64,000 bases of DNA from Ceratotherium simum simum (taxonomy: Eukaryota > Chordata > Mammalia > Perissodactyla > Rhinocerotidae): NCBI RefSeq assembly GCF_000283155.1, contig NW_004454229.1, forward strand, positions 10,003,336 through 10,067,335. The letters run 5' to 3'. The notes below the pieces were generated by a model. That model ran no database searches and was not told where the DNA came from. It was given only the letters and a program-made list of their open reading frames with translations. Shown here piece after piece: positions 43,106 to 53,239 of the stretch. Position 1 is the first letter of the stretch. The number at the start of each line of letters is the position of its first letter. The translations under genes were made by a program, and so were the position numbers.

Positions 43106-43354
43106 CCCTTTCCCCTGGCTTTTCATTCTGATGTGGAATGTTTATACCAAACCCAGCCTGGCTTGTGGGTAATGTGTTTTTTCTTTAAGCTCTTTGAGTC
43201 CCTGATCTAGCTATACCCAAAAACCATTCCTCAGTAATCAAGTACAGAAAAATAAAGGGTCATGTACAGATCCTTAATCAGTCTACAAAGACCCAATTCA
43301 ATAGGCATTAATTACTTGATCCTGGGAGAAAATTCGAGGAAAAATGAGATTTAA

Positions 43355-43800
43355 AAAAAAAGACAAAAATAAACAAAATTCCTGTCCTCGAAGAGCTTCC
43401 TGTCTAGTGAGGGAGGACACATGATTACAGAGAAAACTTTTAGCATCAAGATGGCATCAAGTACAAGGTACTCTGAGGGTTCATGGGAGCCCAGAAGTGG
43501 GGCTGGGGGTGGGAGAAGGGGTGGGATAGGAAGGAGTCAGGGAAAGCTTTCTGGAGAAGGTTTCAACTGAGCTGAACCCTTGAAGGATGATGGGGATGAA
43601 GTGGTGAAGATAGTCAAAGGAAGAAGAGAGGAAGGGCATTCCAGGCAGAAGGAGGGGCCCAGGCAGATAACTGGAGATGGAAAATAGCACAGCCCATTCA
43701 GGGGACCGCTGGGCCCAGGCATCTGAGCAGAGGGGACAGGACATGACAGAGGGGTAGGCAGGGGCCAAGTCTCCAGGCCTCAGTGAGCTAAGCCAAGGGG
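43355..43800 (-). mobile_element. L2 LINE, about 440 bp
   Basis: It has aaaattcctgtcctcgaaga near 43375, ggaaagctttctggagaagg near 43541 and gggcattccaggcagaagga at 43635. It continues in order through the typical fragment that ends near 43800. Confidence 0.9.
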
Positions 43801-44524
43801 TTCGGACATCTCCTGTCTGAGAGCTTGGAGGAGCGGGGACCGCTGTTACTGTGGCTGGTCTGTAGACTGCGGGAAGACTGGCGCTTAAGGGAGTTGAAAT
43901 TTATTTTTCTCTGGCAAAAACCAGTCAAGTGGTTTAGAGGAGAAAATGAACCCACTTCAAGAACGCTCTAAGTTGTGATTTTTGATAAGTGGTGTTCTGG
44001 GGTGTCAATAAAACAGCACAAGACCCTGCTTCCTTCTCCTTGGCTCCCGGAGTGGAGGCGCATACATCTCCTGTCATCTCTTTTCCCTTCCAGCCATGTG
44101 TGAGGGATATTTCTGGTGAAAAAATAAAGTCATGTCAGCTGATCATTTCTTTCTTGTTTTCCTAATCACAGAATAAGCAAACTCACCCTAAAGGACTAAC
44201 GATAGATTTCATTTACTCAACAGGAGGCCTTGGGGACAGAGGTCACATTTTCCTCCTCGGGAGTCCCCTGCCCCCTTGTGCTCCTTCACGCCGCAGCACT
44301 TCGGTGCTTTTCCCAGCTTCTCTGTTCCACTGCTCTCTGGTACTAGGAAGGCTGGAGCTGCATCTCACTGTCTGCACCTCCTGAAGCCTGGCGTGGGGCG
44401 GGGAGCTCAGTAGGTGCTGAGTAATGGAAATGTGGATGACTCAGTGTTGCCAGCTTGAGTCTGTACTTTGTGAACTCAGTTATTTGAAAATTCTTACAAT
44501 GATATCAACCTGTGATAACATTTA
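43801..44524. other. Mostly unique sequence, possible L2 scrap
   Basis: Only ggagctcagtaggtgctgag at 44401 resembles L2. No gene is seen. An A+T-rich segment lies at 44115-44220 (aaaaaataaagtcatgtcag). Confidence 0.4.
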
Positions 44525-45005
44525 GTTGTGCATTTAACAAAACATTCATTCAAGAAATATGTGAATGCTCATTATGTGCCAGGCACTGTCCTAGGCTTCA
44601 GGTGCATCAGTAAATAAAACAGACAAAATCTGTGCTTGTGACATTTATGTTCCAGAGAGGAGGCCAAACAATGAACAAACAGACAGACAGACACAGAATA
44701 GAATGAGAGGTAGGACAGCTATTCTGAAGGAAAACAACCAAGTCACATTAAGGGGATAGGGAGTAACCAGAGGTGGCCAGGGAGGGTTTCCTGAGGAGGT
44801 GACATTTGAGAGGAGACCAGCATGAAGTGAGGGAGCAATCCGTGAAAATATGTTCAAGCAGAACATTCCCAGGAGAGAGAAGAGCAGGTGCAGATCCTAG
44901 AGAGGGCTACCTGCATGCTGTGTTGTTGGAACAGCAAAAGGTCACTGTGGCCAGAGAAAGGGAGGCAGGGGAGACAATGAGTTTGGAGATATCCAGGGGC
45001 CAAAG
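44525..45005 (-). mobile_element. L2 LINE, about 480 bp
   Basis: It has gtgccaggcactgtcctagg near 44576, gacagacagacacagaatag near 44683, tttcctgaggaggtgacatt near 44788 and gaagtgagggagcaatccgt near 44823. Confidence 0.93.
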
Positions 45006-45022
45006 GCAGAGCCTCCAGTTCG

Positions 45023-45060
45023 CCTATTTAAAAACTACCTATTTAAAGCCTTTAAATAGC
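45023..45060 (+). repeat. Perfect inverted repeat with a direct-repeat arm
   Basis: ctatttaaa (45039-45047) and tttaaatag (45051-45059) form a 9-bp perfect stem with a gcc loop. The left arm is also a direct repeat of 45023-45032 (cctatttaaa). A likely cruciform or hairpin, function unknown. Confidence 0.8.
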
Positions 45061-45079
45061 TTTTTAAAATCTTGAGTTT

Positions 45080-45240
45080 TTTAGCCTAGACTTTCTCACC
45101 GATAAAATGGGAACAATCATTTGTACCTCATAGGATTGCTGAGAGGATCAAACGAGATGCTCCTAGTACAGGTAAACTTCAGCAAATGTTCTAAGAAAGG
45201 TTGGCTATTGTTATGGTAGTTGTTATTGTTATTGTCTCTT
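45080..45240 (+). mobile_element. MIR SINE
   Basis: It has ctcaccgataaaatgggaac near 45095 and cataggattgctgagaggat at 45130. Confidence 0.85.
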
Positions 45241-45544
45241 TGCTTTAGAATCAGGGTCCAGAGGTTTAAATGAAGCTCAGGGCTTCGTCCCCCTGACTCT
45301 CTCTTCTGCTCTGCCTGTGGATGTCACTGGGCGCCACTGTCTCCCTTCTGTCACTCTGTCTTCCTTTTTGCTGCAGGGAGGAAAGGAGCTCGTCCCAGGG
45401 GTGTTCAGAAACAATTCTGTTTTAAGAGGTGAATCACTGAAGAAACACGTCTGGTGTAAGGAAAAGCTACACAGCAAGAGCTGTGTAGCTCCAGGCTCTG
45501 AGCCGAAGCTTGGAACTAAACCATTCCCTCATCTGAGTGCGTAT

Positions 45545-45705
45545 GGCAGCGGGTTACAGTGGAAAGCCTACGTTCCAGTCCTGAGACCTGGGTTCAAGCC
45601 CAAGGCTCATCAGTTACTGGCCAGAGGGTGCCTGGGCAAGTCTCCTCCGCTTCTCTGAGCCTCAGTTCCCTTCTCTGTAAAATGAAGAGATAAATACTTA
45701 CCTCA
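45545..45705 (+). mobile_element. MIR SINE
   Basis: It has acctgggttcaagcccaagg at 45587 and ctctgagcctcagttccctt near 45653. Confidence 0.88.
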
Positions 45706-46864
45706 GAGAAAGAAAGAAGAAAAAATATATATATATATATTTTTTTAAGTTGCATAAACATGGGATCATCACAGGAAATGTGGAATAAATGATAATGACT
45801 ATGTCGGGGAAAACACGTTTGAAAAATCACGTACATATGAAGGTCAGCATCACACAAGTGGGTTAATGCACAAGGGCGTTTGTTACACATGTGAGATTAC
45901 CTTTGAAAGCAGATGAGTAGATACACTCGGGATTTTATATTAGGCATTTAACAAGGGCCAGTAAAAGGAAACAATGGTATTTGATCAGGAGGAAAAAAAA
46001 AAAAACGAATCCTCTTTTATAGACATGTGGGCTTGTGAAATTGCCTCTAACCCAGGAGTAGTGGGCCCTGGTGCTGGCAGGACAGATGGAGAAGTTGGGT
46101 CTGTATTCACCTCGTCTGTGTGATCTGCTCCAGAATCCTCTGGGCTAGAGGTTCCTTCTCCAAAAATAAGGCAAATACCATGAAGCTGCCGCCCTCTGTG
46201 TGGCTCCAGGTAATCTTGGTATTTTTATTTCTCTCATTTTGAAATACTATGTAAAACCTCATATTTTAAATACAATCAGTCTCCTTAAAAAGCGCTAAAA
46301 TCTTCCAGTAAAATGAAATTATTTTCTCCTAAAGGCTCCAGCCCTCCTCCACTTTTCCTGTTGGGTGTTGTTACATATTTCCACTACAGTATCTAAGTTT
46401 TTAATTAGCAGGTGATAAGGCAGTATTTTGCAAGTCTGCCCTGCGTGGGGCAGACTCATCCCTCTCATTATGTTCCATTTCAGACGGGGGTCTGGGAAAG
46501 AAATTCATTAGCAGAGCCCTCGAGTGCTGTGGGCTGACCTCCTCGATAATGCCACTGCCCGGAAGGAAATTCCCAGCTCAACACATTTAATTGAAGTTTG
46601 TCATGACATATATGTATATGCATAGACAGTGTTCTTGGTTTGAAGACTGCTACCTGCAGACATGGCTGGAGTGATTTAAAGCACACGCGGAAAGATCGGC
46701 CCAGCTCACGTTCTTTCTCTTGTCCATCTGTCACTGTGCGTGCAGGTCCACTACCACTACCCGCAGGCCCTGGGGAGGACACCATCCAGCCACTCGATCT
46801 GATGTCTGGAAGTCTTTTATGGTGTCTGATTAACCACAGATTACAGTTGCGGGCTGTAAAGGCT
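45706..46864. other. Long unique stretch; 46150-46680 strong regulatory candidate
   Basis: The only simple features are (AT)n at 45723-45740 and an A-run near 45993. 46150-46680 is non-repetitive: gtttttaattagcaggtgat at 46397, aaagaaattcattagcagag near 46495, cacatttaattgaagtttgt near 46580, and a CTCF-like gccctctgtgtggc at 46191. No open frame of interest except a 101-codon reverse frame without domain. Confidence 0.4.
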
Positions 46865-47220
46865 CTAACCTACCTCTCCAGCCCTCCCTCTGACCGCTGT
46901 CCCCCACCTCTGTCCCCACTGCCTTTGCCATCCTACACCATGCTTGCTTGCCCATGGAACTCCACATCATTCCCCAATATGGCCTGTATTCCTGTGCCTT
47001 TGTACTTTTGCTCTCCTGTTCCTTCTGCTTGGAATTCCTTTACCTTTGTTTTCTGGCCGGCAAACCCCTATTCACTCTTCAAAGCCCAGTAAAATGTCTT
47101 CTCCTTTTGAAACGATTTGCTCTTTGCCCTTCTCCCTTTGTGCTTCAACACCATTTGACATCTAGCTCTTTCAGAGCATCTCTCTCAGGTATCGCCATTA
47201 CACACTGTGAGGTCCCTGTG
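46865..47220 (+). mobile_element. L2 LINE, about 350 bp
   Basis: It has cctacctctccagccctccc near 46869, ttctgcttggaattccttta near 47023, actcttcaaagcccagtaaa at 47073 and cagagcatctctctc. The frames of 74-150 codons here come from L2. Confidence 0.92.
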
Positions 47221-47224
47221 GTAT

Positions 47225-47500
47225 GGCTGTCAGCTAGAGTGCAAAGAGCATGAGCGTTGGAATCAAACCATCTCTGGTTCAAATTCTAGCTCAGTTGCCT
47301 CCTAGCCATGTGATCTTAGGCAAAATGCGTAACTTTTCCAAGTCCCAGGTTCCTCAAGTATACCATGGAGACAACTGCACAGAAACAATAATAATACCGT
47401 GTAGCATGTCTGAGGTGAGAGTTAAATATCATAGTGTATGTGTAAGGTGCCTGGTAGATAGGAAGTATCAGTAGGTGGTAGCTATTATTGTATCCCCAGC
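47225..47500 (+). mobile_element. MIR SINE, near full length
   Basis: It has tgcaaagagcatgagcgttg at 47239, gccatgtgatcttaggcaaa at 47305 and gtgtaaggtgcctggtagat near 47440. Confidence 0.92.
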
Positions 47501-48084
47501 TCTGTCATGAGGACTTGATAACTATGTTCTGAGGCTTATTTCTGTCTAGGTATGCCCCCTTACAGGCAATTGACACTTAAAGGAGTAGCTCTTTAAGAGG
47601 AAAACTTACCATGAACCAATTAGTAATAAAGGATTACCGTTCTGTTATTGCCCGCATATCAATTCTCATCATATGCCTGTTAGGTCGCTCTGCCAAACAG
47701 GCCTTTTAACGAAGGGTCCAGAGACAGGAAGAACCTAGGACTGGAGGAGCTCCACCTGACATTGGGGCTCAGTGAACCCCAACCACATCTGCTGGGCAAT
47801 TCAGCTGTGAATTTAGCATGATCCCCAGACGGGAAACTAGAATGAGTGGGAGGAGCTTGAGGGTCAGTAGAACTGAGAGCAGGATTTCAACCCAGGGCAG
47901 GACAGGAAGTTAGCTCTCCCAAGAAGTAGAATGGCATTTACCACTTGGAAACAGGAAGCTGAGATGGAAAACCGGAGAGAAAGAGGAAGGAGGGAAGAAA
48001 GACAACATTTGCACAGGTTTGTCAAGGCCCGAGTGACAACATCTATGGATATCAGAGTCAAGCTCTTTAATGTTTGGCTTATTC
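47501..48084. other. Unique sequence, no gene seen
   Basis: Purine-rich near 47940-48005. A 99-codon frame at 47931-48230 runs into the L2 and has no domain. Confidence 0.4.
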
Positions 48085-48235
48085 ATTCCTTTCTAGGTTC
48101 ATTTATTCATTCATTCAAGTATCTATTGAACATCCACTATGTTCCAGGTGAGAAGATAGAACATAAAGATGAATTAAGTATAGCTCCTGCCTTCTTGGAG
48201 CTCACATTCTACTGGGAAAGGCAAACATGACTATT
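48085..48235 (-). mobile_element. L2 LINE 3' end
   Basis: It has tttattcattcattcaagta near 48103, ccactatgttccaggtgaga near 48136 and gagctcacattctactggga at 48198. Confidence 0.9.
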
Positions 48236-48599
48236 TTGACTCTGTTCATTTCTATCAACCTTTTCCTCCATTGTTCTCCCAGCTCGTGGAGTAAAGTCCT
48301 TTTTGTAAATATCAGCCTGGCATTACTCCGCTAAGGAGATCAAGAGAGAAATCTGAGTTCTTCCTACACTTAAACCACAGTTTAAAACAGGGAACACACA
48401 GCTCAGAAGTCAAGACTGAGGATTACAATGTCTCCCCAAGTAGAGGTTCTTATTTGAGAGCTCTTCTCTCTACCTTAGAAGATTAAGGTATTGTTTGAAC
48501 AAGAGCTTTGCCTTAATATTTTTATGGAGAATATTTTGAAAGACATTGAAGAAATGAGACATAGGATAGGGACATTTTGCTGCCAGGAACCCAAGTGGA
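48236..48599. other. Unique sequence, no gene seen
   Basis: No repeat or coding signal. A 63-codon frame begins near 48491 without recognisable content. Confidence 0.4.
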
Positions 48600-48690
48600 A
48601 GAGAAGAATCTACATTTACTCAGCATCTGCTTTGTGCTCGTTATTGTGGACATTCACCCACCTCTACAAACTCGCCTTCTGATGAGCTCT
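48600..48690 (-). mobile_element. MIR SINE scrap
   Basis: ctcagcatctgctttgtgct near 48619 and a diverged right part keep MIR order. Confidence 0.5.
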
Positions 48691-48904
48691 GATGAGGGAA
48701 GGCCTTGGAGGATCCATACCCTCTTTAACAGAACCCTTTGGGAAATGGGCATTAGGAAGGAATGCTGAGCACTCTCTTGACCCCACCTTAGCATAGAAAA
48801 TAGGAACGCTAGAGACTCCCATTCTAGGAAATAAGTGTGATTCTAGAATTACACTCTACCAGGTGTAACAGGAAATAATCCTAACTATCTCAGTGGTGAG
48901 AGAG

Positions 48905-49260
48905 TAGGTTGTTCACTTATTTGTTTATTCACTTCATTCATTTAATCAATCACTCATTCATCCATTCAGTAGATGTTTCTTGAGTACCATCCATGCAGCA
49001 AGCACGGTGTCAGGCACTGGGATACGACGTCAAATAAGACACACTCTTCAAGGAGCTCACAGCCTGGCGGATGTGACAGTCATAGCACCAAGGCCACGAT
49101 GCAGAGACAGTGCCAAGAGAGAAGTTAGCAAAAGTAGCTACAACAGTGTGGGAGGGGCTGTTTATGAGATCAGGGAAGACTCCCTGTGGAGGAACCCAGA
49201 GCAGGACGGGAGGGGCAGGGCAATGGGGAGGACATTCTGGGCAGAGGGAAGAGGCACAGG
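48905..49260 (-). mobile_element. L2 LINE, about 350 bp
   Basis: It has tcaatcactcattcatccat near 48945, agcacggtgtcaggcactgg at 49001, aaggagctcacagcctggcg near 49050 and gggaagactccctgtggagg near 49172. Confidence 0.9.
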
Positions 49261-49444
49261 ATAACTTAGCACTCAAGTACTTTATTAGCCACCACTCAGC
49301 AAGATGGGGCACAGGCCCCCTGCTCACTACCTGTCACATAAGTCATTGCTTTTGACTTGATTGTAATTTACAGACTTGTGAAAATCCACACCATCTTCCC
49401 CACCATATCCTAGGACAAACCCAGTCCCAAAGCATAGTAGAGAC

Positions 49445-49635
49445 ATTTAATTTAATTTCTGAGTCTTAGCAACCTCTTCTGCAAAACAGAGCTACAATAG
49501 CTGCCTAGCAGAGTCGTTGCAAGGGTTAAATGAGATAATGTGCGAGCACCTAGGACTGTGTCTGTTATCTGTTTACGAGTACGTGGCATTTTCTGCCTCC
49601 GTTATTGCTGCTACTACTACTGTTATTATCTTGAA
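49445..49635 (+). mobile_element. MIR SINE
   Basis: It has tctgagtcttagcaacctct near 49458, gggttaaatgagataatgtg at 49523 and agcacctaggactgtgtctg near 49544. Confidence 0.88.
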
Positions 49636-50579
49636 CAAAGATTAAGGTTTTAAGTTAATGCCTTTGACTACAACTGTTTCTGGAAGGAGAGATATATTAG
49701 AAGAAGGACTGCCCCTCAATAAAAAGGTTTCCAGTGTTCTCTATTAGGAATCATGAGCAATCTGACCTTGTAAAAAATAAAATGGTCTGAATTCTTTACA
49801 TCCTGGCTTGGTTCCTAAAGGCAGCTAAAGTGATATTAGAGACAAAGAGAAACATTGCAGGGAAGGCAGCAGCCTTAATTTCCAAGGTGAATGAGATGGA
49901 TAGCCCCAGTGCCCAGCGGTAAACCTCTTAGTATTTATGAAACTGAAATTACACTATTCCAATAAAAGAGAGAGTTAAAGAAGGATGCACTCTACATAAT
50001 GGCCTCTTGTTAGACCTTCCTGATTACCTGGGCTCTGTTTTCATGACAATCCCCAGCACCCCATGTTTCAAGGCCACCATCCGCTGGGGGCAGACGGGAA
50101 CTGTTTATTTAGCCAAATGAAAATTTACACTTAAATAAAAGACACTAGTGGCGTTGGGGTTGGAGAAACAATTACCTAGACTCGACTTCGCAGCTGCAAA
50201 TTGCATCGGCAGGAAAAGCAAGTCAGGGCACAGATTCCACCGCTGCTGCCTGACATCAAAGGCGGCCAGCCTTGTTTCTTCATCTGCAGTTTGAACAAAA
50301 TTTCTCTTTGATCTTGGACATGAAGAACCAGCATGGGGGAGGAGAGGAGGAAAGCAGGTGCCTGTGTTGATGTGTAACAACATGCAGCCCACTGATGCTG
50401 CGTGATTTCAAATGCCAAGCGGGGTCAGAAAAACACCATTTAAACAAGTAGCTGAAATCTAGAAAAAGAATCAAGATGGAACGGTTTCATGCAATCACTC
50501 CATCGGCAAGTCGTTTTGGAGAGACAGCCGCACGCCCATTCTTGCGCATTCTGGAGTGAAAGGGAAGGTGACAGAGGGA
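49636..50579. other. Long unique stretch; 49830-50520 candidate regulatory element
   Basis: Non-repetitive throughout, with tttaaccaaatg-like and aaccaatc-like words, gaaacaattacctagactcg near 50164 and atttaaacaagtagctgaaa near 50439. A reverse frame of 95 codons at 50105-50392 has no domain, and two other reverse frames overlap it. Confidence 0.38.
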
Positions 50580-50690
50580 GAGGGTTGCGTGCGATAGAGT
50601 CAGAGACTTGGCTTCAACTCCACTGTGGTACTATCGCCTGCGGGATCTTGGACACTTAACTTTCTGCATCTTATTTTTCTCTTCTAGTCC
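50580..50690 (+). mobile_element. MIR SINE fragment
   Basis: It has gtcagagacttggcttcaac near 50599 and gggatcttggacacttaact at 50642. Confidence 0.8.
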
Positions 50691-50929
50691 TATCAGGCCC
50701 CTATTCCCTTTTGTTTACCACTAGGCTCCTGTCCCCTGGAGTTTAAATTTAGTCTTCAGAATTTGGGCTCTAACTCTTCTCCATTCTCTCTCTCTTGCCC
50801 TTAACCAGAACTATGACTTTCTTGGGGTGGGCATCCAATCTTATCTTCAGGCCTTGGGCCCCAGTTCCTACCTCTGAACCCTCAGGCTGGCGCCTCAATC
50901 AGGTCACCCACTAATCATTTAGAATGACA

Positions 50930-51185
50930 GTTCAGACAAGCACAATGCACTGAGCTGGGCACCATAAGGGCTACACAGATAAATCAGACACAGCCCGGCT
51001 CAGAGTCAGGAGGGCACACAGTCTGACAAGGAGGCAATTTCTCTGGCAGAGGGGGCACAGAGAAAGGATACCTGAGAGCTGGTCAACAAAGCCTTCCTGG
51101 AGGAGGCATCATTTGAGCTATATTCTGAAGGATGAGTAGGAGTTTCTAAATAAAGTCTTGAATAGTTTAGTTGAATAAGTAGATT
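50930..51185 (-). mobile_element. L2 LINE fragment
   Basis: It has gctgggcaccataagggcta near 50954, aaagccttcctggaggaggc at 51089 and gaaggatgagtaggagtttc at 51127. Confidence 0.8.
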
Positions 51186-51659
51186 CAGTGTTACACACAT
51201 GTATTAACCCCTGCTCCCTCAGAGGTGCTCCTCCTGAATATCCCACACTCAGTTACACTCACCCCATGGCCATTGTCCTCGGGTCTTCCTGGCTGTCTTA
51301 GCAACTTCCAGCCTGCTCCTACAGTGATCTACAGATCCACGGGCCTCCTTCAGGAGTTACTAAGGTAAGGGCAAGAGGGGAGATTGTTCTGGGTCACTCT
51401 TTCCCTGATTCTTCTAATAAAACAACTCCGTTTTTATCAGTTTTATTTATTTACTCTTTTGAATAAGTTCTCTTTTCAACAAAAGATTTGGAGCCTGGGG
51501 GATGTTTGACAACTACGAGTCTAGACCTCAGCAGTGACCGTTGAGCTGAGCCTCCAGTCGCCAGCCTCTGCTCTTCTGACCACACTACAGCCCTCCTGCC
51601 AGCTGAAATCTAGTGCAGCCCTCGGCGTATCACCATCCAAAGCTTCCCTCGTGTGTCCC
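51186..51659. other. Unresolved sequence, possible LTR-like part
   Basis: gattcttctaataaaacaac near 51408 resembles the 3' part of an old LTR. The rest is not recognised. No gene is seen. Confidence 0.35.
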
Positions 51660-51860
51660 ATTAAATAATAACCGTTATGCTTGGTTTATGTATACATTGC
51701 GTTTTATCCTTACAATGATCGCTCTATGAGGTAGGCATCATTAGCCCTATTTTATTGACTAAGAAACTAAAACTCAGAAAAATTAAGCAAGATGACCAAT
51801 GTCACAGAGACGGTAAGTAACAGACCTCAGATTCATCCAGGTGGCATCACTACAGGGCAA
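51660..51860 (-). mobile_element. MIR SINE
   Basis: It has cgttttatccttacaatgat at 51700, ctatgaggtaggcatcatta near 51723 and aagaaactaaaactcagaaa at 51761. Confidence 0.9.
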
Positions 51861-51864
51861 AACA

Positions 51865-52110
51865 TATGACCACAACCGTCCTTCCAGCCTCAGCTCGCCA
51901 TTATCCCCTGGACATATCTTATACACTAATCAAACTTGTGTTTTTTCAAAACATGCATGTTCTTACCCACATCATTCTGCCAAAACCAACTCCTAGGGTT
52001 TTCATCTTAGTAACTAGTATCATTTTCTACCAATGACCCATCTCACAGTCATGTCTCTCCTTACCACCCACAACCAATCAAGGCACCAAGTCCTGTAACC
52101 TCCTAATTTT
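51865..52110 (+). mobile_element. L2 LINE fragment, diverged
   Basis: ccgtccttccagcctcagct near 51878 and ccaaaaccaactcctagggt near 51980 keep the L2 style. Low confidence. Confidence 0.45.
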
Positions 52111-52114
52111 TTCC

Positions 52115-52560
52115 ACATCTGTTAAGATGTTTTTGGCTGCAAGTTATTTAAAAATTTTTAAAAAAGGACTAAAAATAGCTTAAACTTTAAGTGGCTTATT
52201 GTCTCACAGCACAGATTTCCAGAGGTAGGACAATTCCAGAGTTGGTTAATTAGGAGACGCAATGGTCTTTTCGAGGCAAGTTCTTTCCATCCCCAGACAG
52301 CTGGCTTGTCTCCTTCAGCTGACCCTGTCCTAGATCCAAGATGGCCAACACACCACCTGTGGTTCCTTCCCTCAGTCACAGCTAGAGGCAAAAACGATGA
52401 ATTTCTCTTTGCCCATCTCTTTTTAAGAATAAGAAACTCATTCCCCGAAGCACCCTCTGCCCTCTGGTTCCTTTCATCAGGCAGAATTGCATCACATGTC
52501 TTTCTTAATCAAAACACTGGTAAAGGGAGGAGGTGGCCATGACTGAACTAACCAGGACTC
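52115..52560 (-). mobile_element. Old interspersed repeat, unnamed
   Basis: It has tgtttttggctgcaagttat near 52130, aaatagcttaaactttaagt near 52173, ccagaggtaggacaattcca near 52219 and tcctagatccaagatggcca at 52329. I know this order as a common mammalian repeat but cannot name the family. The two 77-78-codon frames are incidental. Confidence 0.5.
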
Positions 52561-52830
52561 ACCCCTAATCTGGGGAGGGTCCCTCACTGGAGTGAAGTCT
52601 GAAGGAAGTAAAAATTATATTAAAAATTAAAAAGTTACTACCTTAGAGACGGGCACCTCCACACCCTAAGGATTCCTGGTATAAGGGGGAACGTTTATCG
52701 ATCCTGACTGACTCTATTCATGGAAGATTTGCCCTAAACTGTTCAGGGAAAAATTGAGAACAAGAGAGTGCTCCAGAGGGATAAGTTTGGGAGGGTCGGG
52801 GTGGAGGGGGTCCAGATGGGGACGCGTGTG
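52561..52830. other. Unique sequence left of the ERV LTR
   Basis: A+T-rich then G-rich (52789-52822). No gene seen. ACGCGT lies at 52822-52827 immediately before the LTR. Confidence 0.4.
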
Positions 52831-52847
52831 TGTAACCTGATAATCGC

Positions 52848-52873
52848 TTCGCGCCATAGCAATTCGCGCCATA
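52848..52873 (+). promoter_or_regulatory. Paired E2F-like boxes in the LTR U3
   Basis: Two identical 11-mers, ttcgcgccata, spaced 15 bp start to start. The TTCGCGCC core fits the E2F-type consensus (GCGCGAA on the other strand). Confidence 0.5.
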
Positions 52874-52954
52874 AAATGTAACTCTTTAAATGTTTTAAAT
52901 TAGCCAATCATGTAAGACTGCGCCAACCTTTTCCCGCTTTGTGCTCCCAAACCC

Positions 52955-52962
52955 TATATAAG
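52955..52962 (+). promoter_or_regulatory. TATA box of the LTR
   Basis: tatataag, 51 bp after the CCAAT and about 25 bp before the first base of the R-region hairpin. Confidence 0.75.
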
Positions 52963-52979
52963 AATTTGCCCTTTAAGGT

Positions 52980-53026
52980 CCGGGGTCGACTCCTCTGTCT
53001 CCTGCGAGAGATACGTGTCGACCCGG
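52980..53026 (+). other. R-region stem-loop of the LTR
   Basis: ccggggtcgac (52980-52990) pairs with gtcgacccgg (53017-53026) over 10 bp with one bulged G. The enclosed 26 nt can form an inner ctct/agag stem. It lies at the predicted 5' end of the transcript, where gammaretroviral mRNAs carry an R stem-loop. Confidence 0.6.
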
Positions 53027-53036
53027 AGCTCCGCTT

Positions 53037-53042
53037 AATAAA
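53037..53042 (+). terminator. Polyadenylation signal of the LTR
   Basis: AATAAA just downstream of the hairpin, followed within about 60 bp by a T/G-rich element (53081-53093). Confidence 0.75.
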
Positions 53043-53239
53043 CCTCTTGCGTTTGCATCAAGCTCAGTCTTCTGTGTCTGTGGGTCCGCGCCTTCCCGAG
53101 ACTGGAGTTGGGATTTCCTTTTTTGGGATCCTACAAGTCTAAGTGGAGAGTCAGCACCCAAGTAACACTGAGTCTCTCGGCAAGAGAAGCAGGAAGGGGA
53201 TAGATTTGGGTGGCAGCCGACTGTGCCTGCTGGTCTCTC

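Larger units (their letters stand above)
52831..53135 (+). mobile_element. Solo ERV1-type (gammaretrovirus-like) LTR
   Basis: It starts tgtaacctgataatcg and ends gggatcctaca. U3 contains the direct repeat ttcgcgccata (52848-52858 and 52863-52873), each matching an E2F-type TTCGCGCC box, a CCAAT at 52904-52908 and a TATA box tatataag at 52955-52962. The start of R is expected near 52980. AATAAA is at 53037-53042, with a TGTGTCTGTG-rich downstream part as in U5. No primer-binding site, polypurine tract or internal genes flank it, so it is a solo LTR. I find no obvious 4-bp duplication (tgtg left, agtc right). It keeps 18 CpG in 305 bp, unlike its old neighbours. Confidence 0.85.

Noticed and set aside
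46640..47092. 150-codon plus-strand frame
   Set aside because: Its right half is an L2 and the left half has no domain or splice context.
52831..53135. Full-length endogenous retrovirus
   Set aside because: No primer-binding site follows the LTR, no second LTR and no gag/pol/env sequence are present.
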